From the NCBI RefSeq assembly GCF_014904705.1, contig NZ_JACZCQ010000001.1:248001-312000 (forward strand): a stretch of DNA of 64,000 nucleotides, in the 5' to 3' direction. Below the pieces are notes generated by a model. It did not search any database. It had not been told where the DNA came from and saw only the letters and a program-made list of their open reading frames with translations. This DNA comes from Nisaea sediminum (lineage in GTDB: Bacteria; Pseudomonadota; Alphaproteobacteria; Thalassobaculales; Thalassobaculaceae). A program made the translations under genes and the position numbers. Position 1 is the stretch's first letter. Every line of letters begins with the position of its first letter. This document shows, piece by piece, positions 47,737 to 57,758 of the stretch.

Positions 47737-48542
47737 GCCGGACGGGAAGTCGCATCGCGCTCTACAGCGTCGTGGTCGGCGGGTTCGCCTTCCTCTACCT
47801 GCCGCTGATCGTCCTGGTGGTGTTCAGCTTCAATGCGTCCAAGCTGGTCAGCGTTTGGGGCGGCTGGTCCGTCCAGTGGTATGCGGAACTGTTCCGCAAC
47901 GAGCAGGTGCTCTCGGCGGCCTGGCTCTCGATCAAGATCGCCGTGATCAACGCGACCGGCGCCACTCTGCTCGGCACCATGGCCGGTCTCGCGCTGTCGC
48001 GCTTCGGCCGCTTCGGCGGACGGCTGCTCTTCACTGGCCTGATCGCCGCGCCGCTGGTGATGCCGGACGTCATCATCGGTATCAGCCTGCTGCTCACCTT
48101 CGTATCCATGGAACAGCTGATCGGCTGGCCGGTGGGACGCGGGGTGGACACCATCCTGATCGCCCATATCACTTTCTCGACCGCCTATGTCGCGGTGGTG
48201 GTGCAGTCCCGGGCAAGCGGCCTCGACCGCTCGATCGAGGAGGCGGCGCTCGATCTCGGCGCAAGACCTTTCACCGCGTTCCTGCTCGTGACCCTGCCGA
48301 TGCTGGCCCCGGCGCTGGCCTCGGGATGGCTGCTCGCCTTTACCCTGTCGCTGGACGATCTGGTGATCGCCAGCTTCGCCTCCGGGCCGGGCTCTTCGAC
48401 CCTGCCGATGGTGATCTTCTCCAAGGTCAGGCTCGGCGTTTCGCCGGACATTAACGCGCTCGCCACCTTGCTGATCGGCTCCGTCGCGCTCTTCGCGGGA
48501 TTGGCGACCTGGTTCCAGATCAGGCGGATGAACCGGACCTGA
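47733..48542 (+). CDS. potC: polyamine-type ABC permease (PotC/PotI)
   Basis: The 269-residue second permease has helices from FLYLPLIVLVVFSFN to the C-terminus. The GWSVQWYAELF segment is typical of PotC/PotI, as is the EAA loop SIEEAALDLGARPFTAFLLVTLP. The DDLVIASFASGPG motif follows. It overlaps potB by four bases. Its last 23 bases overlap the 3' end of the convergent aryl-CoA ligase gene, which is unusual and worth checking. Confidence 0.88.
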   Translation: MSRTGSRIALYSVVVGGFAFLYLPLIVLVVFSFNASKLVSVWGGWSVQWYAELFRNEQVLSAAWLSIKIAVINATGATLLGTMAGLALSRFGRFGGRLLFTGLIAAPLVMPDVIIGISLLLTFVSMEQLIGWPVGRGVDTILIAHITFSTAYVAVVVQSRASGLDRSIEEAALDLGARPFTAFLLVTLPMLAPALASGWLLAFTLSLDDLVIASFASGPGSSTLPMVIFSKVRLGVSPDINALATLLIGSVALFAGLATWFQIRRMNRT

Positions 48543-50142
48543 GCAGTGACTGGCGGTCGATCTTGCCAGTTCCGGTCTTCGGCAGTTCCGCGAAATAGAC
48601 GAAATCGCGCGGCGCCTTGTGCGGTAACAGGGTTTCGCGCACGTAGCTCTTCAGGCGCCGGGTCAACTCGTCGTCCGGCGTCACACCCTTCGAAGGTGTG
48701 ATATAGGCGCGGAGAATGGTCCGCCGGTCCGGCAGTTCGACGGCGGCGACGCAGCATTCGACGATCTCTGGATGCTCGTTCAGACAGAGTTCGACCTCCA
48801 GCGGATAGACCCACTGGCCGCTGACCTTCACCAGATCGTCGATCCGTCCGAGGAAGAAGTAGAACCCGTCCGCGTCGCAGCGGAACCGGTCGCCGGTATA
48901 GATCCAGCCGTCGCGCATGGTGTCGGCGGTCTTGTCGGGCCGGTTCCAGTAGCAGGGCGCGTTGGAATCGCCGCGTACCGAGAGCACGCCGTCTTGGTCG
49001 GCTGCGACGGGCTTTCCTTCAGGATCTGTCAGGCGGGCGGCGTAACCCGGAACGATCTTCCCGGCGGAGCCGATCTTCTTCTCCGTCTCCGTGTTCGAGA
49101 GATAGATGTGCAGCACCTCGGTGGAGCCGAGGCCTTCCATGATCTCGTGACCGAACCGGGCTTTCCAGGCGTCGAAGATCTCCTGCGAGAGGATTTCGGC
49201 GGCGGAGATGCAGGTTCGGACGGCGGAGAGATCGGCGCTTTCCGCCGACGGGTCCTTGATCATCGCCGTATAGAGCGTCGGCAGGCCGAAGAGCAGGGTC
49301 GGCTTGAAGCGGGCGATCATCCCGAAGACCGCTTCCGGCGTCGGCCGGCCGGAGAACAGCACCACGCTGCCGCCGGCATGAAACGGGAAGGTCACGGCAT
49401 TGCCGAAGCCGTAGGCGAAGAAGATCTTCGGGATCGAGAAGCAGATGTCGTCCTCGCGGATCTTCAGCACATGGCGCGCATAGCTTTCCGCCGTGTAGAG
49501 CGCGTCGTGCTGCAGGTGCAGGATCCCCTTCGGGCGTCCGGTCGAGCCGGAGGAATACATCATGAAGGCCGGATCGTCCCGCCCCGTGTCGGCGGCGTCG
49601 AGCGAGGGCGACTGCCCGGCGAGCCAGGCAGATCCCTCCAGTACGCCGGACACTGCGGAAGGCCCGTTACCGTTCACGGAAACGGTCGTGAGCGAGGCTA
49701 GCGCCTCGGGTGACAGCGCGTCGACGATCCCGGAGAAATCCTCGTCGAAGATCAGCACGCACGCACCCGCATCCTCGGCATAGAAGGAAACCAGGTCGAC
49801 GGTCGAGAGCGTGTTCACGAGGATCGGCACGAGTCCGGCGCGGATCGCGCCCATGATTGCGGCGGGATATGCGGGCGTGTCCGCCATGAGCAGCAGCACC
49901 CGGTCACCGCGTCCAAGACCGAGAGAGAGCAGGCCGTTGCCGAACCGGCAGGCGTCCTCCGCCAGTTCCTGGTAGGTGCGGGTGCCGAGGTCGGACCAGA
50001 TGGCGATCTTCTCGCCGCGCCCTTTCGCCAGATTGTCGAACAGCAGGCTCGAGGCGTTATATCGCTCGGGCACGGTGAAACCGATTTCTCCGGTCTCGGC
50101 TGCATCCCGCGGCACGAGATCCCGGGTTGCCCCGGCGTTCAT
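48520..50142 (-). CDS. benzoate-CoA ligase family protein
   Basis: The 540-residue AMP-forming ligase is of the benzoate/2-aminobenzoate-CoA ligase branch. The N-terminus contains FTVPERYNASSLLFDN, the P-loop is YSSGSTGRPKGI, then KIFFAYGFGNAVTFPFHAGG and MEGLGSTEVLHIYLSN. GWIYTGDRFRCDADGFYFFLGR holds the catalytic Asp, and the terminal lysine is in TGKIDRQ. It makes an aryl-CoA ester from an aromatic acid. The start overlaps the monooxygenase stop as ATGA, so the two enzymes are co-translated and likely act in sequence. Confidence 0.9.
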   Translation of the reverse strand: MNAGATRDLVPRDAAETGEIGFTVPERYNASSLLFDNLAKGRGEKIAIWSDLGTRTYQELAEDACRFGNGLLSLGLGRGDRVLLLMADTPAYPAAIMGAIRAGLVPILVNTLSTVDLVSFYAEDAGACVLIFDEDFSGIVDALSPEALASLTTVSVNGNGPSAVSGVLEGSAWLAGQSPSLDAADTGRDDPAFMMYSSGSTGRPKGILHLQHDALYTAESYARHVLKIREDDICFSIPKIFFAYGFGNAVTFPFHAGGSVVLFSGRPTPEAVFGMIARFKPTLLFGLPTLYTAMIKDPSAESADLSAVRTCISAAEILSQEIFDAWKARFGHEIMEGLGSTEVLHIYLSNTETEKKIGSAGKIVPGYAARLTDPEGKPVAADQDGVLSVRGDSNAPCYWNRPDKTADTMRDGWIYTGDRFRCDADGFYFFLGRIDDLVKVSGQWVYPLEVELCLNEHPEIVECCVAAVELPDRRTILRAYITPSKGVTPDDELTRRLKSYVRETLLPHKAPRDFVYFAELPKTGTGKIDRQSLLRSGSSA

Positions 50143-51284
50143 GCCCGGTCTCCCGCGCCCTTGTTCCATTCGGGGCTGTAGGTCTCGAAGAAATTCGGCG
50201 CGAGGCGCTGCAGGCGATCGTCATCGATGCGGCCGCTGCGCTGGATGTAGGAATAGGCGAAATCCGCCGGCGCGAGCTTCATGTGCTCGGCAAATCGCTC
50301 GTACCAGGCCGCGCTGGTATTCGCGGCGGTGACGAGCTTGTCGGTGATCGGCTTGCGTGCCGCCTGATACGCTGCGAGCGCGGCCGGGATGTCCTCCGGC
50401 GTCTCGATCAAGGCATTCGAGAGCGCGAGTGCGTCCTCCATCGCGAGCCGCGTCCCGGAGCCGATGCTGAAATGGGCGGTGTGGACCGCGTCGCCGATCA
50501 GCACCCTGTTGCCGCTGTACCAGCTATTGCAGGAGAGCTTGGGGAACTGGCGCCAATGCGACTTGTTCGTGATCAGCCTGTGACCGTCCAGCACGTTGGC
50601 GAAGACCTCCTCGCAATAGGCGCGGGTCGCGTCCTCGTCCATTCCGATGAAACCGGCAGCATGCCAGGTCGCCGCATTCGTCTCGACGATGAAAGTGCTG
50701 CGGTCCGGCGCGTAGCGGTAGTGATGCGCATTGAACGGTCCGTCGGCGGAGCGCCTGAAGGATTGGGTCAGCGTCTCGTAGGGGCACTCCGTGCCGTACC
50801 AGATGAACCGGTTCTCCAGCAGCGGCATCTTCGCGCCGAAATCCGCGCCGTCGCCGCGCACCAGAGAGTTCAGCCCGTCCGCGCCGACGATCAGATCGGC
50901 GTCGCCGAGCTCAGAGAGATCGCTCAGTTCGGTCTCGAACTGCGGTGCGACGCCGACGCTCAGCGCCCGCTCCGTCAGCAGTTGGATCAGTTCCAGCCGT
51001 CCGATCGCGGCAAAACCGACGCCGTCGATCACGATCCTCTCGCCTTCGAGATCGAGGGCGAGGTCGCGCCAGGTCTCCATCGCGGGCAAGATCGCGTCAT
51101 GGGTCTCGGGATCGTCCGCTGCCATGAAGGCGAGGGCGGTGTCGGAGAAGACGACGCCGAAGCCGAAGGTGGCGCCTTCAGGATTGCGCTCGTAGAGCCT
51201 GATCTCGGTCTCCGGCCTCCGCCGCTTCATCAGGTACGAGAAATAGAGCCCTGCGGGCCCGCCGCCGATGACCGCGATACGCAT
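50139..51284 (-). CDS. flavin monooxygenase, salicylyl-/anthraniloyl-CoA hydroxylase type
   Basis: The 381-residue FAD monooxygenase begins RIAVIGGGPAGLYFSYLMKRR, has GVVFSDTAL, the conserved DADLIVGADGLNS and RVLIGDAVHTAHFSIGSGTRLAMEDALALSNAL. This matches the monooxygenase part of salicylyl-CoA 5-hydroxylase and of anthraniloyl-CoA monooxygenase/reductase, without the C-terminal old-yellow-enzyme half of the latter. Pairing with an aryl-CoA ligase supports hydroxylation of a CoA-bound aromatic acid. ATG 51284 follows GGGGGAAACTCAA. It begins 67 bases after betB on the same strand, probably as a separate unit. Confidence 0.85.
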   Translation of the reverse strand: MRIAVIGGGPAGLYFSYLMKRRRPETEIRLYERNPEGATFGFGVVFSDTALAFMAADDPETHDAILPAMETWRDLALDLEGERIVIDGVGFAAIGRLELIQLLTERALSVGVAPQFETELSDLSELGDADLIVGADGLNSLVRGDGADFGAKMPLLENRFIWYGTECPYETLTQSFRRSADGPFNAHHYRYAPDRSTFIVETNAATWHAAGFIGMDEDATRAYCEEVFANVLDGHRLITNKSHWRQFPKLSCNSWYSGNRVLIGDAVHTAHFSIGSGTRLAMEDALALSNALIETPEDIPAALAAYQAARKPITDKLVTAANTSAAWYERFAEHMKLAPADFAYSYIQRSGRIDDDRLQRLAPNFFETYSPEWNKGAGDRA

Positions 51285-51351
51285 TTGAGTTTCCCCCATA
51301 TTCTTGAGGGCATATTCACGGCACCGCCGCGGCAACGCAACCGTTCGCCGA

Positions 51352-52818
51352 TCAATAGGGGCTCTCTACGTCCCCCATCTCGACATAGACGCTCTTAAGC
51401 TGCGTATAGTGCTCGATCGCGGCGCGGGCGTTCTCGCGGCCGATACCGGATTTTTTCACCCCGCCGAAAGGCATCTCGATCGGGGTCAGGTTGTAGGCGT
51501 TGATCCAGCACGTCCCCGCTTCGAGCGCCGCGACGACCCGGTGGCCGCGCTGGATATCCTTCGTGAAGACGCCTGCGGCGAGACCGAACTCGGTCGCGTT
51601 GGCGCGGGCGACAGCTTCCTCTTCCGAGTCGAAATCGAGCACGCACATGACCGGGCCGAAGATCTCCTCGCGGGCGATGGTCATGCTGTCCTTCACGTCG
51701 GCGAAAACGGTCGGGGCGACGAACCAGCCCTCCTTGAAGGCGAGAACGGTCGCGGCATCGCCGCCGATGATCACGCGGGCACCTTCCTCTCGGCCCTTCG
51801 CGATATAGCCGAGCACCTTCTCGAACTGCGCCTTGGAAACGAGGGGACCGAGATGGGTTTCCTCATCCATCGGATCGCCGAGCCGGATCTTCGCCGTGCG
51901 TTCGCGCAGACGCTCGAGGAACTTCTGTTTGATGCCTTTCTGCACGAAGACGCGGGTGCCGTTGGAGCAGATCTGGCCGCTCGAATAGAAATTGCCGAGC
52001 ATCGCGCCGGAGATCGCGTTCTCGATATCCGCATCCTCGAAGACGATCAGGGGCGACTTGCCGCCGAGTTCGAGGGTGACGTGCTTAAGCCCTTCCGCCG
52101 CCGCGGCCATGACCCGGGCGCCGGTCGGCACGGACCCGGTGACCGAAACCTTGGCGACGCCGGGATGTGCCACCAGCTTTGCGCCGACATCGCCGAAACC
52201 CTGCACGACGTTGAAGACGCCGTCGGGCAGGCCGGCCTCCTTGTAGATCTCGGCCAGCTTCAGCGCGGTCAGCGGCGTGGTTTCCGACGGCTTGAAGATC
52301 ATCGCATTGCCGCAGGCGAGGGCCGGGGCCGACTTCCAGCAGGCGATCTGGATCGGATAGTTCCAGGCACCTATGCCGACGCAAACGCCGAGCGGCTCGC
52401 GCTTCGTGTACGCGAAGGAGCCGCCGAGATCGGTGAACTCGCCATGGATGTCGGCCGCGATCCCGCCGAAATACTCAAGGCAGTCGGCGCCGGAGGCGGC
52501 ATCCGCGACCAATGTCTCCTGCAGGGGTTTGCCGGTGTCGAGCGTCTCCAGTTCCGAGAGCTCGCGGTTGCGCTTGCGGATGATCTCCGCCGCGCGGCGG
52601 AGAACACGGCCGCGTTCCGCTCCGCTCCGCGCTGCCCAATCCTTCTGTGCTGCGCGGGCTGCCGCGACCGCCTTGTCGATAGTCGAACCGGCGGCAGCGT
52701 GCATCTTCGCGATCACCTCGCCGGTGGCGGGATAGAGGCTGTCAAAACCCTTGCCGCCGGGGCTCTCGATATAGGAGCCGGCGATGAAGTGGGAGGCTTT
52801 CGGTTGGGCGCGCATCAT
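51352..52818 (-). CDS. betB: betaine-aldehyde dehydrogenase
   Basis: The 488-residue NAD(P)-dependent dehydrogenase oxidises betaine aldehyde to glycine betaine. It shows [24 protein letters not shown], the NAD-fold [20 protein letters not shown] with the catalytic Glu, and the nucleophile cysteine in [30 protein letters not shown] near the C-terminus is typical. The two adjacent ATG codons at 52818 and 52815 both follow AGAGGA; I chose the first. It lies 25 bases after betA and ends the bet operon. Confidence 0.95.
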   Translation of the reverse strand: MMRAQPKASHFIAGSYIESPGGKGFDSLYPATGEVIAKMHAAAGSTIDKAVAAARAAQKDWAARSGAERGRVLRRAAEIIRKRNRELSELETLDTGKPLQETLVADAASGADCLEYFGGIAADIHGEFTDLGGSFAYTKREPLGVCVGIGAWNYPIQIACWKSAPALACGNAMIFKPSETTPLTALKLAEIYKEAGLPDGVFNVVQGFGDVGAKLVAHPGVAKVSVTGSVPTGARVMAAAAEGLKHVTLELGGKSPLIVFEDADIENAISGAMLGNFYSSGQICSNGTRVFVQKGIKQKFLERLRERTAKIRLGDPMDEETHLGPLVSKAQFEKVLGYIAKGREEGARVIIGGDAATVLAFKEGWFVAPTVFADVKDSMTIAREEIFGPVMCVLDFDSEEEAVARANATEFGLAAGVFTKDIQRGHRVVAALEAGTCWINAYNLTPIEMPFGGVKKSGIGRENARAAIEHYTQLKSVYVEMGDVESPY

Positions 52819-52843
52819 TCGGTCCTCTTGGTCGCGAGCGAGG

Positions 52844-54493
52844 TCAGCGGTCTGACGTCTGCCAGCGCGGATTGATCCAGGGCTGCTTGTTCGACGGCGC
52901 GAGGGGCGCCTTGCCGAGAATATGGTCCGAGGCCTTCTCGCCGACCATGATCGACGGGCCATTCAGGTTGCCATTCGGGATCCGCGGGAAGATCGAGCTG
53001 TCGGCGAGCCGGAGACCGTCGACGCCGATCACGCGGTTCTCCGGATCGACCACCGCCATCGGGTCGTCCGCCGCGCCCATGCGGCAGGTGCCGCAGGGGT
53101 GGTAGGCACTCTCGACCGCGCCGCGGATGAAGTCGTCGAGCGCTTCATCGCTGGCGACATGATCGCCCGGCGAGATTTCTTTGCCGCGAAACGGGTCGAA
53201 GGCCTGCTGGCCGAAGATATCGCGGGTCAGCCTGATGCAGTGGCGGAAGTCCGCCCAGTCGTCGGCGTGGCTCATGTAGTTGAAGCGGATCGCAGGCGCG
53301 TCCATAGGATCGGCGGAGCGCAGGGCGACGGTGCCGCGCGACTTCGAGCGCATCGGCCCGACATGGGCCTGGAAGCCGTGGGATTTCGCCGGCGCCTTGC
53401 CGTCGTAGCGGATCGCGACGGGCAGGAAATGGTACTGGATGTCCGGGTATTCGACGCCGGATTTGGAGCGCAGGAAGGCCGCGCTCTCGAAATGGTTGGT
53501 CGCGCCGAGGCCGGACTTGAAGAGCAGCCATTCGAGCCCGATCAGACCCTTCGAGAACAGGTTCAGCTTGGAATAGAGGCTGATCGGCTGGGTGCATTCC
53601 TGCTGGATGTAGAGTTCCAGATGATCCTGCAGGTTGGCGCCGACGCCGGGCCGGTCCGCCAGCACCTCGATGCCGTGACCGGCGAGTTCGACGGCAGGGC
53701 CGATGCCGGAGAGCTTCAGGAGTTTCGGCGAATTGATCGAGGAGGCGGCGAGGATCACTTCCCGGTTGGCGGTGACGGTCTCCACGCTGCCGCCGCGGGA
53801 GATCTCGACGCCGGTCGCCCGCTTGCCGTCGAACACGATCTTGCGGGCAAGGCCGTTCACCAGAGTCAGGTTCTTGCGTTTCAGCGCCGGCTTCAGATAG
53901 GCGTTCGCGGCGGACCAGCGGCGGCCGCGATGGACCGTCATTTCCATCGGTCCGAAGCCTTCCTGCTTCTCGCCGTTATAGTCCTCTGTCAACTCGAACC
54001 CGGCCTGACGACCCGCCTCGACGAAGGCGTGATAGAGCGGGTTCCGGCGCGGCCCCCGGCTGACATGGAGTGGCCCGTCCGTGCCGCGCCAGCCGTCCTG
54101 GCCGCCATGGCTCGTCTCCATCCGTTCGAAATAAGGCAGCACGTCCTTATAGGCCCAGCCCCTGGCGCCCTGTTCGGCCCAGTGATCGTAGTCACGGGCG
54201 TGTCCGCGGACATAGACCATGCCGTTGATCGAGGAGGAGCCGCCGATCACCTTGCCGCGCGGGCAGGCGAGGCGGCGGCCGCCGAGATGTGGTTCCGGCT
54301 CACTCTGGTAGCCCCAGTCGTAGCGGCTCATGTTCATCGGATAGGAGAGCGCCGCCGGCATCTGGATGAACGGGCCGATATCGGTGCCGCCGAACTCGAT
54401 GACGATGACCGAATGCTTGCCGTCCGCCGAAAGACGGTCCGCCATGACCGCGCCCGCCGAGCCCGACCCCACAATTACGAAATCTGCCTGCAT
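52844..54493 (-). CDS. betA: choline dehydrogenase
   Basis: The 549-residue GMC-family flavoprotein oxidises choline to betaine aldehyde, probably at the inner membrane. FAD motif [17 protein letters not shown] is at residues 6-22, then [21 protein letters not shown] and the GMC signature with [17 protein letters not shown]-terminal [12 protein letters not shown] and the [15 protein letters not shown] segment supply the active-site His and Asn. It begins four bases after the betC stop. The frame upstream of ATG 54493 is only the antisense-free extension inside betC. Confidence 0.95.
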   Translation of the reverse strand: MQADFVIVGSGSAGAVMADRLSADGKHSVIVIEFGGTDIGPFIQMPAALSYPMNMSRYDWGYQSEPEPHLGGRRLACPRGKVIGGSSSINGMVYVRGHARDYDHWAEQGARGWAYKDVLPYFERMETSHGGQDGWRGTDGPLHVSRGPRRNPLYHAFVEAGRQAGFELTEDYNGEKQEGFGPMEMTVHRGRRWSAANAYLKPALKRKNLTLVNGLARKIVFDGKRATGVEISRGGSVETVTANREVILAASSINSPKLLKLSGIGPAVELAGHGIEVLADRPGVGANLQDHLELYIQQECTQPISLYSKLNLFSKGLIGLEWLLFKSGLGATNHFESAAFLRSKSGVEYPDIQYHFLPVAIRYDGKAPAKSHGFQAHVGPMRSKSRGTVALRSADPMDAPAIRFNYMSHADDWADFRHCIRLTRDIFGQQAFDPFRGKEISPGDHVASDEALDDFIRGAVESAYHPCGTCRMGAADDPMAVVDPENRVIGVDGLRLADSSIFPRIPNGNLNGPSIMVGEKASDHILGKAPLAPSNKQPWINPRWQTSDR

Positions 54494-54497
54494 TGCC

Positions 54498-56015
54498 TTA
54501 CTCGCCGCGCGGGAAGCGCGCGTTCTCCTCGAGTACGTTGAGATCCATATGATTGCGCATGTAGCGCTCGGAGGCCTTCTGCAGCGGCTGGAAGTCCCAC
54601 GGATAGTAGGAGCCGTTGCGCAGCGCCTCGTAGACCACCCAGCGCCTTGCCTGGCTGTCCCGCACCTCCCGGTCGAACTGCGCCATGTCCCAGCGCGCCC
54701 GCATCTCGGCGGTGAAGGCATTGAGCGTTTGCTCGTACGCCGGGTCGTCCGCCAGGTTCACGAGCTCCTCCGGATCCTCTTCAAGGTCGAAGAGCTGCGG
54801 CGGGTCGAGTTCACAGTGATTGAACTTGTATTTGCCGCGTCGGATCGAGACCAGCGGCGCGTACGAGCCTTCGGCCGCGTATTCCATATAAACGGGCGCC
54901 GTCCGTTCTTCACCCTTGATCTGGGGCACGAGCGAGTGCCCGTCGGTCCAAGGCGCGACCTCGGAAAGATCGATCCCGGCGAGATCCGCCAGGGTCGGGG
55001 TGAGATCGATGGTCGAGACCGGCTCTGTCACCGTGCGGCCCTCGATGCCGGGCCCGGCGATCATCATCGGCACCCGCGCGGACCCTTCGTAGAAGCTCAT
55101 CTTGAACCAGAGGCCCCGCTCGCCGAGCATGTCGCCATGGTCGGAGACGAAGACGATCACCGTGTCCTCGTCCATCCGGCAGCGTTTCAGCGTGTCGAGC
55201 AGGCTGGCGATCTTCTCGTCGAGATAGGAGATGTTGGAGAAATAGGCCCGGCGCGAGCGGCGTACATTCTCTACCGTAATGTCGAATTTGCGGTAGTCGT
55301 TCGCGAGATATAGCCGCTTGCTGTGCGGATCCTGGACTTCGAAGTCCATTTCGGGAATCCGCGGCAGCAGCGCCGGGCAGTCTTCGTACAGATCCCAGAA
55401 TTTTCGCCGTGCGACGTAGGGATCGTGTGGGTGGGTGAAGCTCACTGTGAGGCACCATGGGCGCGCGTCTGCGCCGCGGGAGAGCTGGTAGAGCTTTTGC
55501 TCCGCGTTGAAGGCGACCTCGTCGTCATATTCCATCTGGTTGCTGATCTCGGCGACGCCGGCTCCGGTGACCGAGCCGAGATTGTGGTACCACCAGTCGA
55601 TCCGCTCTCCCGGTCTGCGATAATCCGGGGTCCAGCCGAAATCGGCCGGATAAATGTCTGTGGTCAGGCGCTCCTCGAAACCGTGCAGCTGGTCCGGGCC
55701 GACGAAATGCATCTTGCCGGAAAGGCAGGTGTAATAGCCCGCGCGGCGCAAGTGGTGCGCGTAGGTCGGAATGTCCGAACTGAACTCGGCGGCATTGTCG
55801 TAGACCCGGGTCCGCGACGGCAGGCGGCCGGACATGAAGGAGGCGCGGCCGGGAGCGCAGAGCGGGCTCGCCGTGTAGCTGTTCCGGAAACGCACCGAAC
55901 GGGCCGCCAGATCACGCAATGCCGGCGCGTGCAGGAAGTCGGCCGGCCCGTCCGGAAACAGCGTTCCGTTCAACTGGTCGACCATCAGGATGAGGATGTT
56001 CGGCTTCCGCGTCAT
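54498..56015 (-). CDS. betC: choline sulfatase
   Basis: The 505-residue sulfatase hydrolyses choline-O-sulfate to choline and sulfate in the cytoplasm. N-terminal [15 protein letters not shown] gives metal ligands. The catalytic cysteine, converted to formylglycine, is Cys53 in [27 protein letters not shown] and [20 protein letters not shown] are typical of choline sulfatases. The start overlaps the betI stop as ATGA. Its presence lets the cell draw carbon, nitrogen and sulfate from choline sulfate, an osmolyte common in marine and plant settings. Confidence 0.95.
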   Translation of the reverse strand: MTRKPNILILMVDQLNGTLFPDGPADFLHAPALRDLAARSVRFRNSYTASPLCAPGRASFMSGRLPSRTRVYDNAAEFSSDIPTYAHHLRRAGYYTCLSGKMHFVGPDQLHGFEERLTTDIYPADFGWTPDYRRPGERIDWWYHNLGSVTGAGVAEISNQMEYDDEVAFNAEQKLYQLSRGADARPWCLTVSFTHPHDPYVARRKFWDLYEDCPALLPRIPEMDFEVQDPHSKRLYLANDYRKFDITVENVRRSRRAYFSNISYLDEKIASLLDTLKRCRMDEDTVIVFVSDHGDMLGERGLWFKMSFYEGSARVPMMIAGPGIEGRTVTEPVSTIDLTPTLADLAGIDLSEVAPWTDGHSLVPQIKGEERTAPVYMEYAAEGSYAPLVSIRRGKYKFNHCELDPPQLFDLEEDPEELVNLADDPAYEQTLNAFTAEMRARWDMAQFDREVRDSQARRWVVYEALRNGSYYPWDFQPLQKASERYMRNHMDLNVLEENARFPRGE

Positions 56016-56602
56016 CGGTTTGCCCCGGCCGTGAGTTGAGCGTCGACATAGTCTTCGGTCAGCCTGATAGCCGCCTCGCGGTCGGGTTCGCTGTCCAGCA
56101 GGGCATGGCGGAGATAGAGCCCGTCGATCATCGCCGCTGTGCCTTCGGCGATCCGCTTCGCGCTTTCCCCGCCGGTAATCTGTTTGAGGGCATGGCAGAG
56201 ATTGCTGCGCAGGCGCCGGGCATAGACCGAGAGCACGCGCCGCGCCGGGCCGGAGCCCTGGGCCTTCACATAGAAGGTCAGCCAGGCGGAGATCGTCGCC
56301 GGGCGGAACTGGTCCGAGCCGAAGTTTGCCCGGATGATCCCGCTGATGCGTTCGCGCGGGGTCTCGGCCGCCTCGAGCGCCGCGACGATATCGCCGCCGA
56401 GCTCGCTCAGCAGATGCCGCATGGTCGCGAGCAGAAGCTGGTCCTTGCTGCCGAAATAGTGGTGTGCGAGGGCAGTCGAAACGCCAGCCTCGCGGGCGAT
56501 CTCGCCCATCGTCACGTCATAGGACCCGCGCGCGTGGATGGCCTCGATCGCGGCATTGATCAACGCTTTGCGGCGGATCGGTTCCATTCCGATTTTGGGC
56601 AT
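56012..56602 (-). CDS. betI: TetR-family choline-responsive repressor
   Basis: The 196-residue repressor starts [19 protein letters not shown], almost the BetI hallmark. The helix-turn-helix is in [24 protein letters not shown], and the BetI-type ligand domain follows ([30 protein letters not shown]). It is relieved by choline. ATG 56602 is preferred to TTG 56608 because of the family N-terminus. It is first in betICAB and faces choXWV across a clear palindrome, so it probably represses both. Confidence 0.94.
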   Translation of the reverse strand: MPKIGMEPIRRKALINAAIEAIHARGSYDVTMGEIAREAGVSTALAHHYFGSKDQLLLATMRHLLSELGGDIVAALEAAETPRERISGIIRANFGSDQFRPATISAWLTFYVKAQGSGPARRVLSVYARRLRSNLCHALKQITGGESAKRIAEGTAAMIDGLYLRHALLDSEPDREAAIRLTEDYVDAQLTAGANR

Positions 56603-56635
56603 GGGCAAGAGGTCCTTTCCTGTGCGACCGTATTT

Positions 56636-56655
56636 TTGATTGACTGCTCAATCAA
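56636..56655. promoter_or_regulatory. BetI operator
   Basis: TTGATTGA-CTGC-TCAATCAA is a 20-base palindrome with perfect eight-base arms, of the same form as known BetI sites (TTGATTGA half-sites). It lies 34 bases before betI and 78 bases before choX, so one dimer could control both divergent operons. Confidence 0.85.
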
Positions 56656-56732
56656 TAAAAATCTTGCGCTGGATCAGCTATGATGTTTGCCTAACCGGAA
56701 CAAACGGGGGCTAAACAACAGGGAGCCGAAAA

Positions 56733-57674
56733 ATGCTGAAATCCAGAATTGCGTTCGCCGCCGCTCTGGCTGCGGGACTGCTGTCCTCAGGGGGCGCGTT
56801 CGCCGACAACCATTGCTCGACCGTCCGTTTCTCCGACGTCGGCTGGACCGACATCACGGCGACGACGGCTGCGACCACCACCGTGCTCGAGGCGATGGGC
56901 TACAAGACGGACGTGAAGGTGCTTTCCGTTCCGGTGACCTATGCCTCGATGAAGAACAAGGATATCGACGTCTTCCTCGGCAACTGGATGCCGACCATGG
57001 AAGGCGATATCGCGAAATACCGCGACGAGGGGTCGGTGGATACCACCGGGGTCAATCTCTACGGCGCGAAATACACCCTCGCGGTGCCGAAATACGCCTA
57101 CGACGCCGGTCTGAAGAGCTTTGCCGATATCGCAAATTTCAAGGACAAGCTCGATGGCAAGATCTACGGCATCGAGCCGGGCAATGACGGCAACCGCCTG
57201 ATCCTCGACATGATCGAGAAGGACGCCTTCGGCCTGAAGGGGTTCGACGTGGTCGAATCCTCCGAGCAGGGCATGCTGGCCCAGGTCGCCCGCGCGGTGA
57301 AGAAAGAGGAGCCGGTGGTCTTCCTCGGCTGGGAACCGCATCCGATGAACGCCAATTTCGAGATGGCCTATCTCTCAGGCGGCGATGACTATTTCGGCCC
57401 CGACCTCGGCGGCGCCACGGTCTATACCAACACCCGCGCGGGATATTCCAAGGAATGCCCGAATGTCGGCCGGCTGCTCGACAACCTCATGTTCTCGCTC
57501 CGCATGGAGAACGAGATCATGGGCGCGATCCTGAATGACGGCGACGAGCCGAAGGATGCGGCGAAGAAGTGGCTGAAGGCCAATGCCGGGATCCTCGACG
57601 CCTGGCTCTCCGGCGTGACGACGGCTGACGGCCAGGCCGCTTTGCCGGCGGTCCGCAAGGCCCTCGGCCTCTAA
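56733..57674 (+). CDS. choX: choline ABC transporter binding protein
   Basis: The 313-residue periplasmic protein has a signal peptide (FAAALAAGLLSSGGAFA, residues 8-24). It belongs to the OpuAC/ChoX family. The aromatic cage that holds the trimethylammonium group is visible as Trp in SDVGWTDI, Trp in FLGNWMPTM, Tyr in NLYGAKY and Trp in FLGWEPHPMN, all in the order known from ChoX. It binds choline, perhaps also betaine, and passes it to ChoW. A 9-base hairpin follows before choW. The operon is divergent from betI. Confidence 0.93.
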   Translation: MLKSRIAFAAALAAGLLSSGGAFADNHCSTVRFSDVGWTDITATTAATTTVLEAMGYKTDVKVLSVPVTYASMKNKDIDVFLGNWMPTMEGDIAKYRDEGSVDTTGVNLYGAKYTLAVPKYAYDAGLKSFADIANFKDKLDGKIYGIEPGNDGNRLILDMIEKDAFGLKGFDVVESSEQGMLAQVARAVKKEEPVVFLGWEPHPMNANFEMAYLSGGDDYFGPDLGGATVYTNTRAGYSKECPNVGRLLDNLMFSLRMENEIMGAILNDGDEPKDAAKKWLKANAGILDAWLSGVTTADGQAALPAVRKALGL

Positions 57675-57690
57675 GAACCTCATTGATGCT

Positions 57691-57714
57691 GGAGGCGGCG
57701 CTTCTGCCGCCTCC
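57691..57714 (+). terminator. intercistronic hairpin between choX and choW
   Basis: Arms GGAGGCGGC (57691-57699) and GCCGCCTCC (57706-57714) are perfect over nine bases with a six-base loop and no T-run. It probably shields the choX 3' end or lowers read-through into choW rather than terminating fully. Confidence 0.65.
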
Positions 57715-57758
57715 GGTTCATGTGCATCCCGAGCGATCGCACGGCGGAGGGGCGTTCC

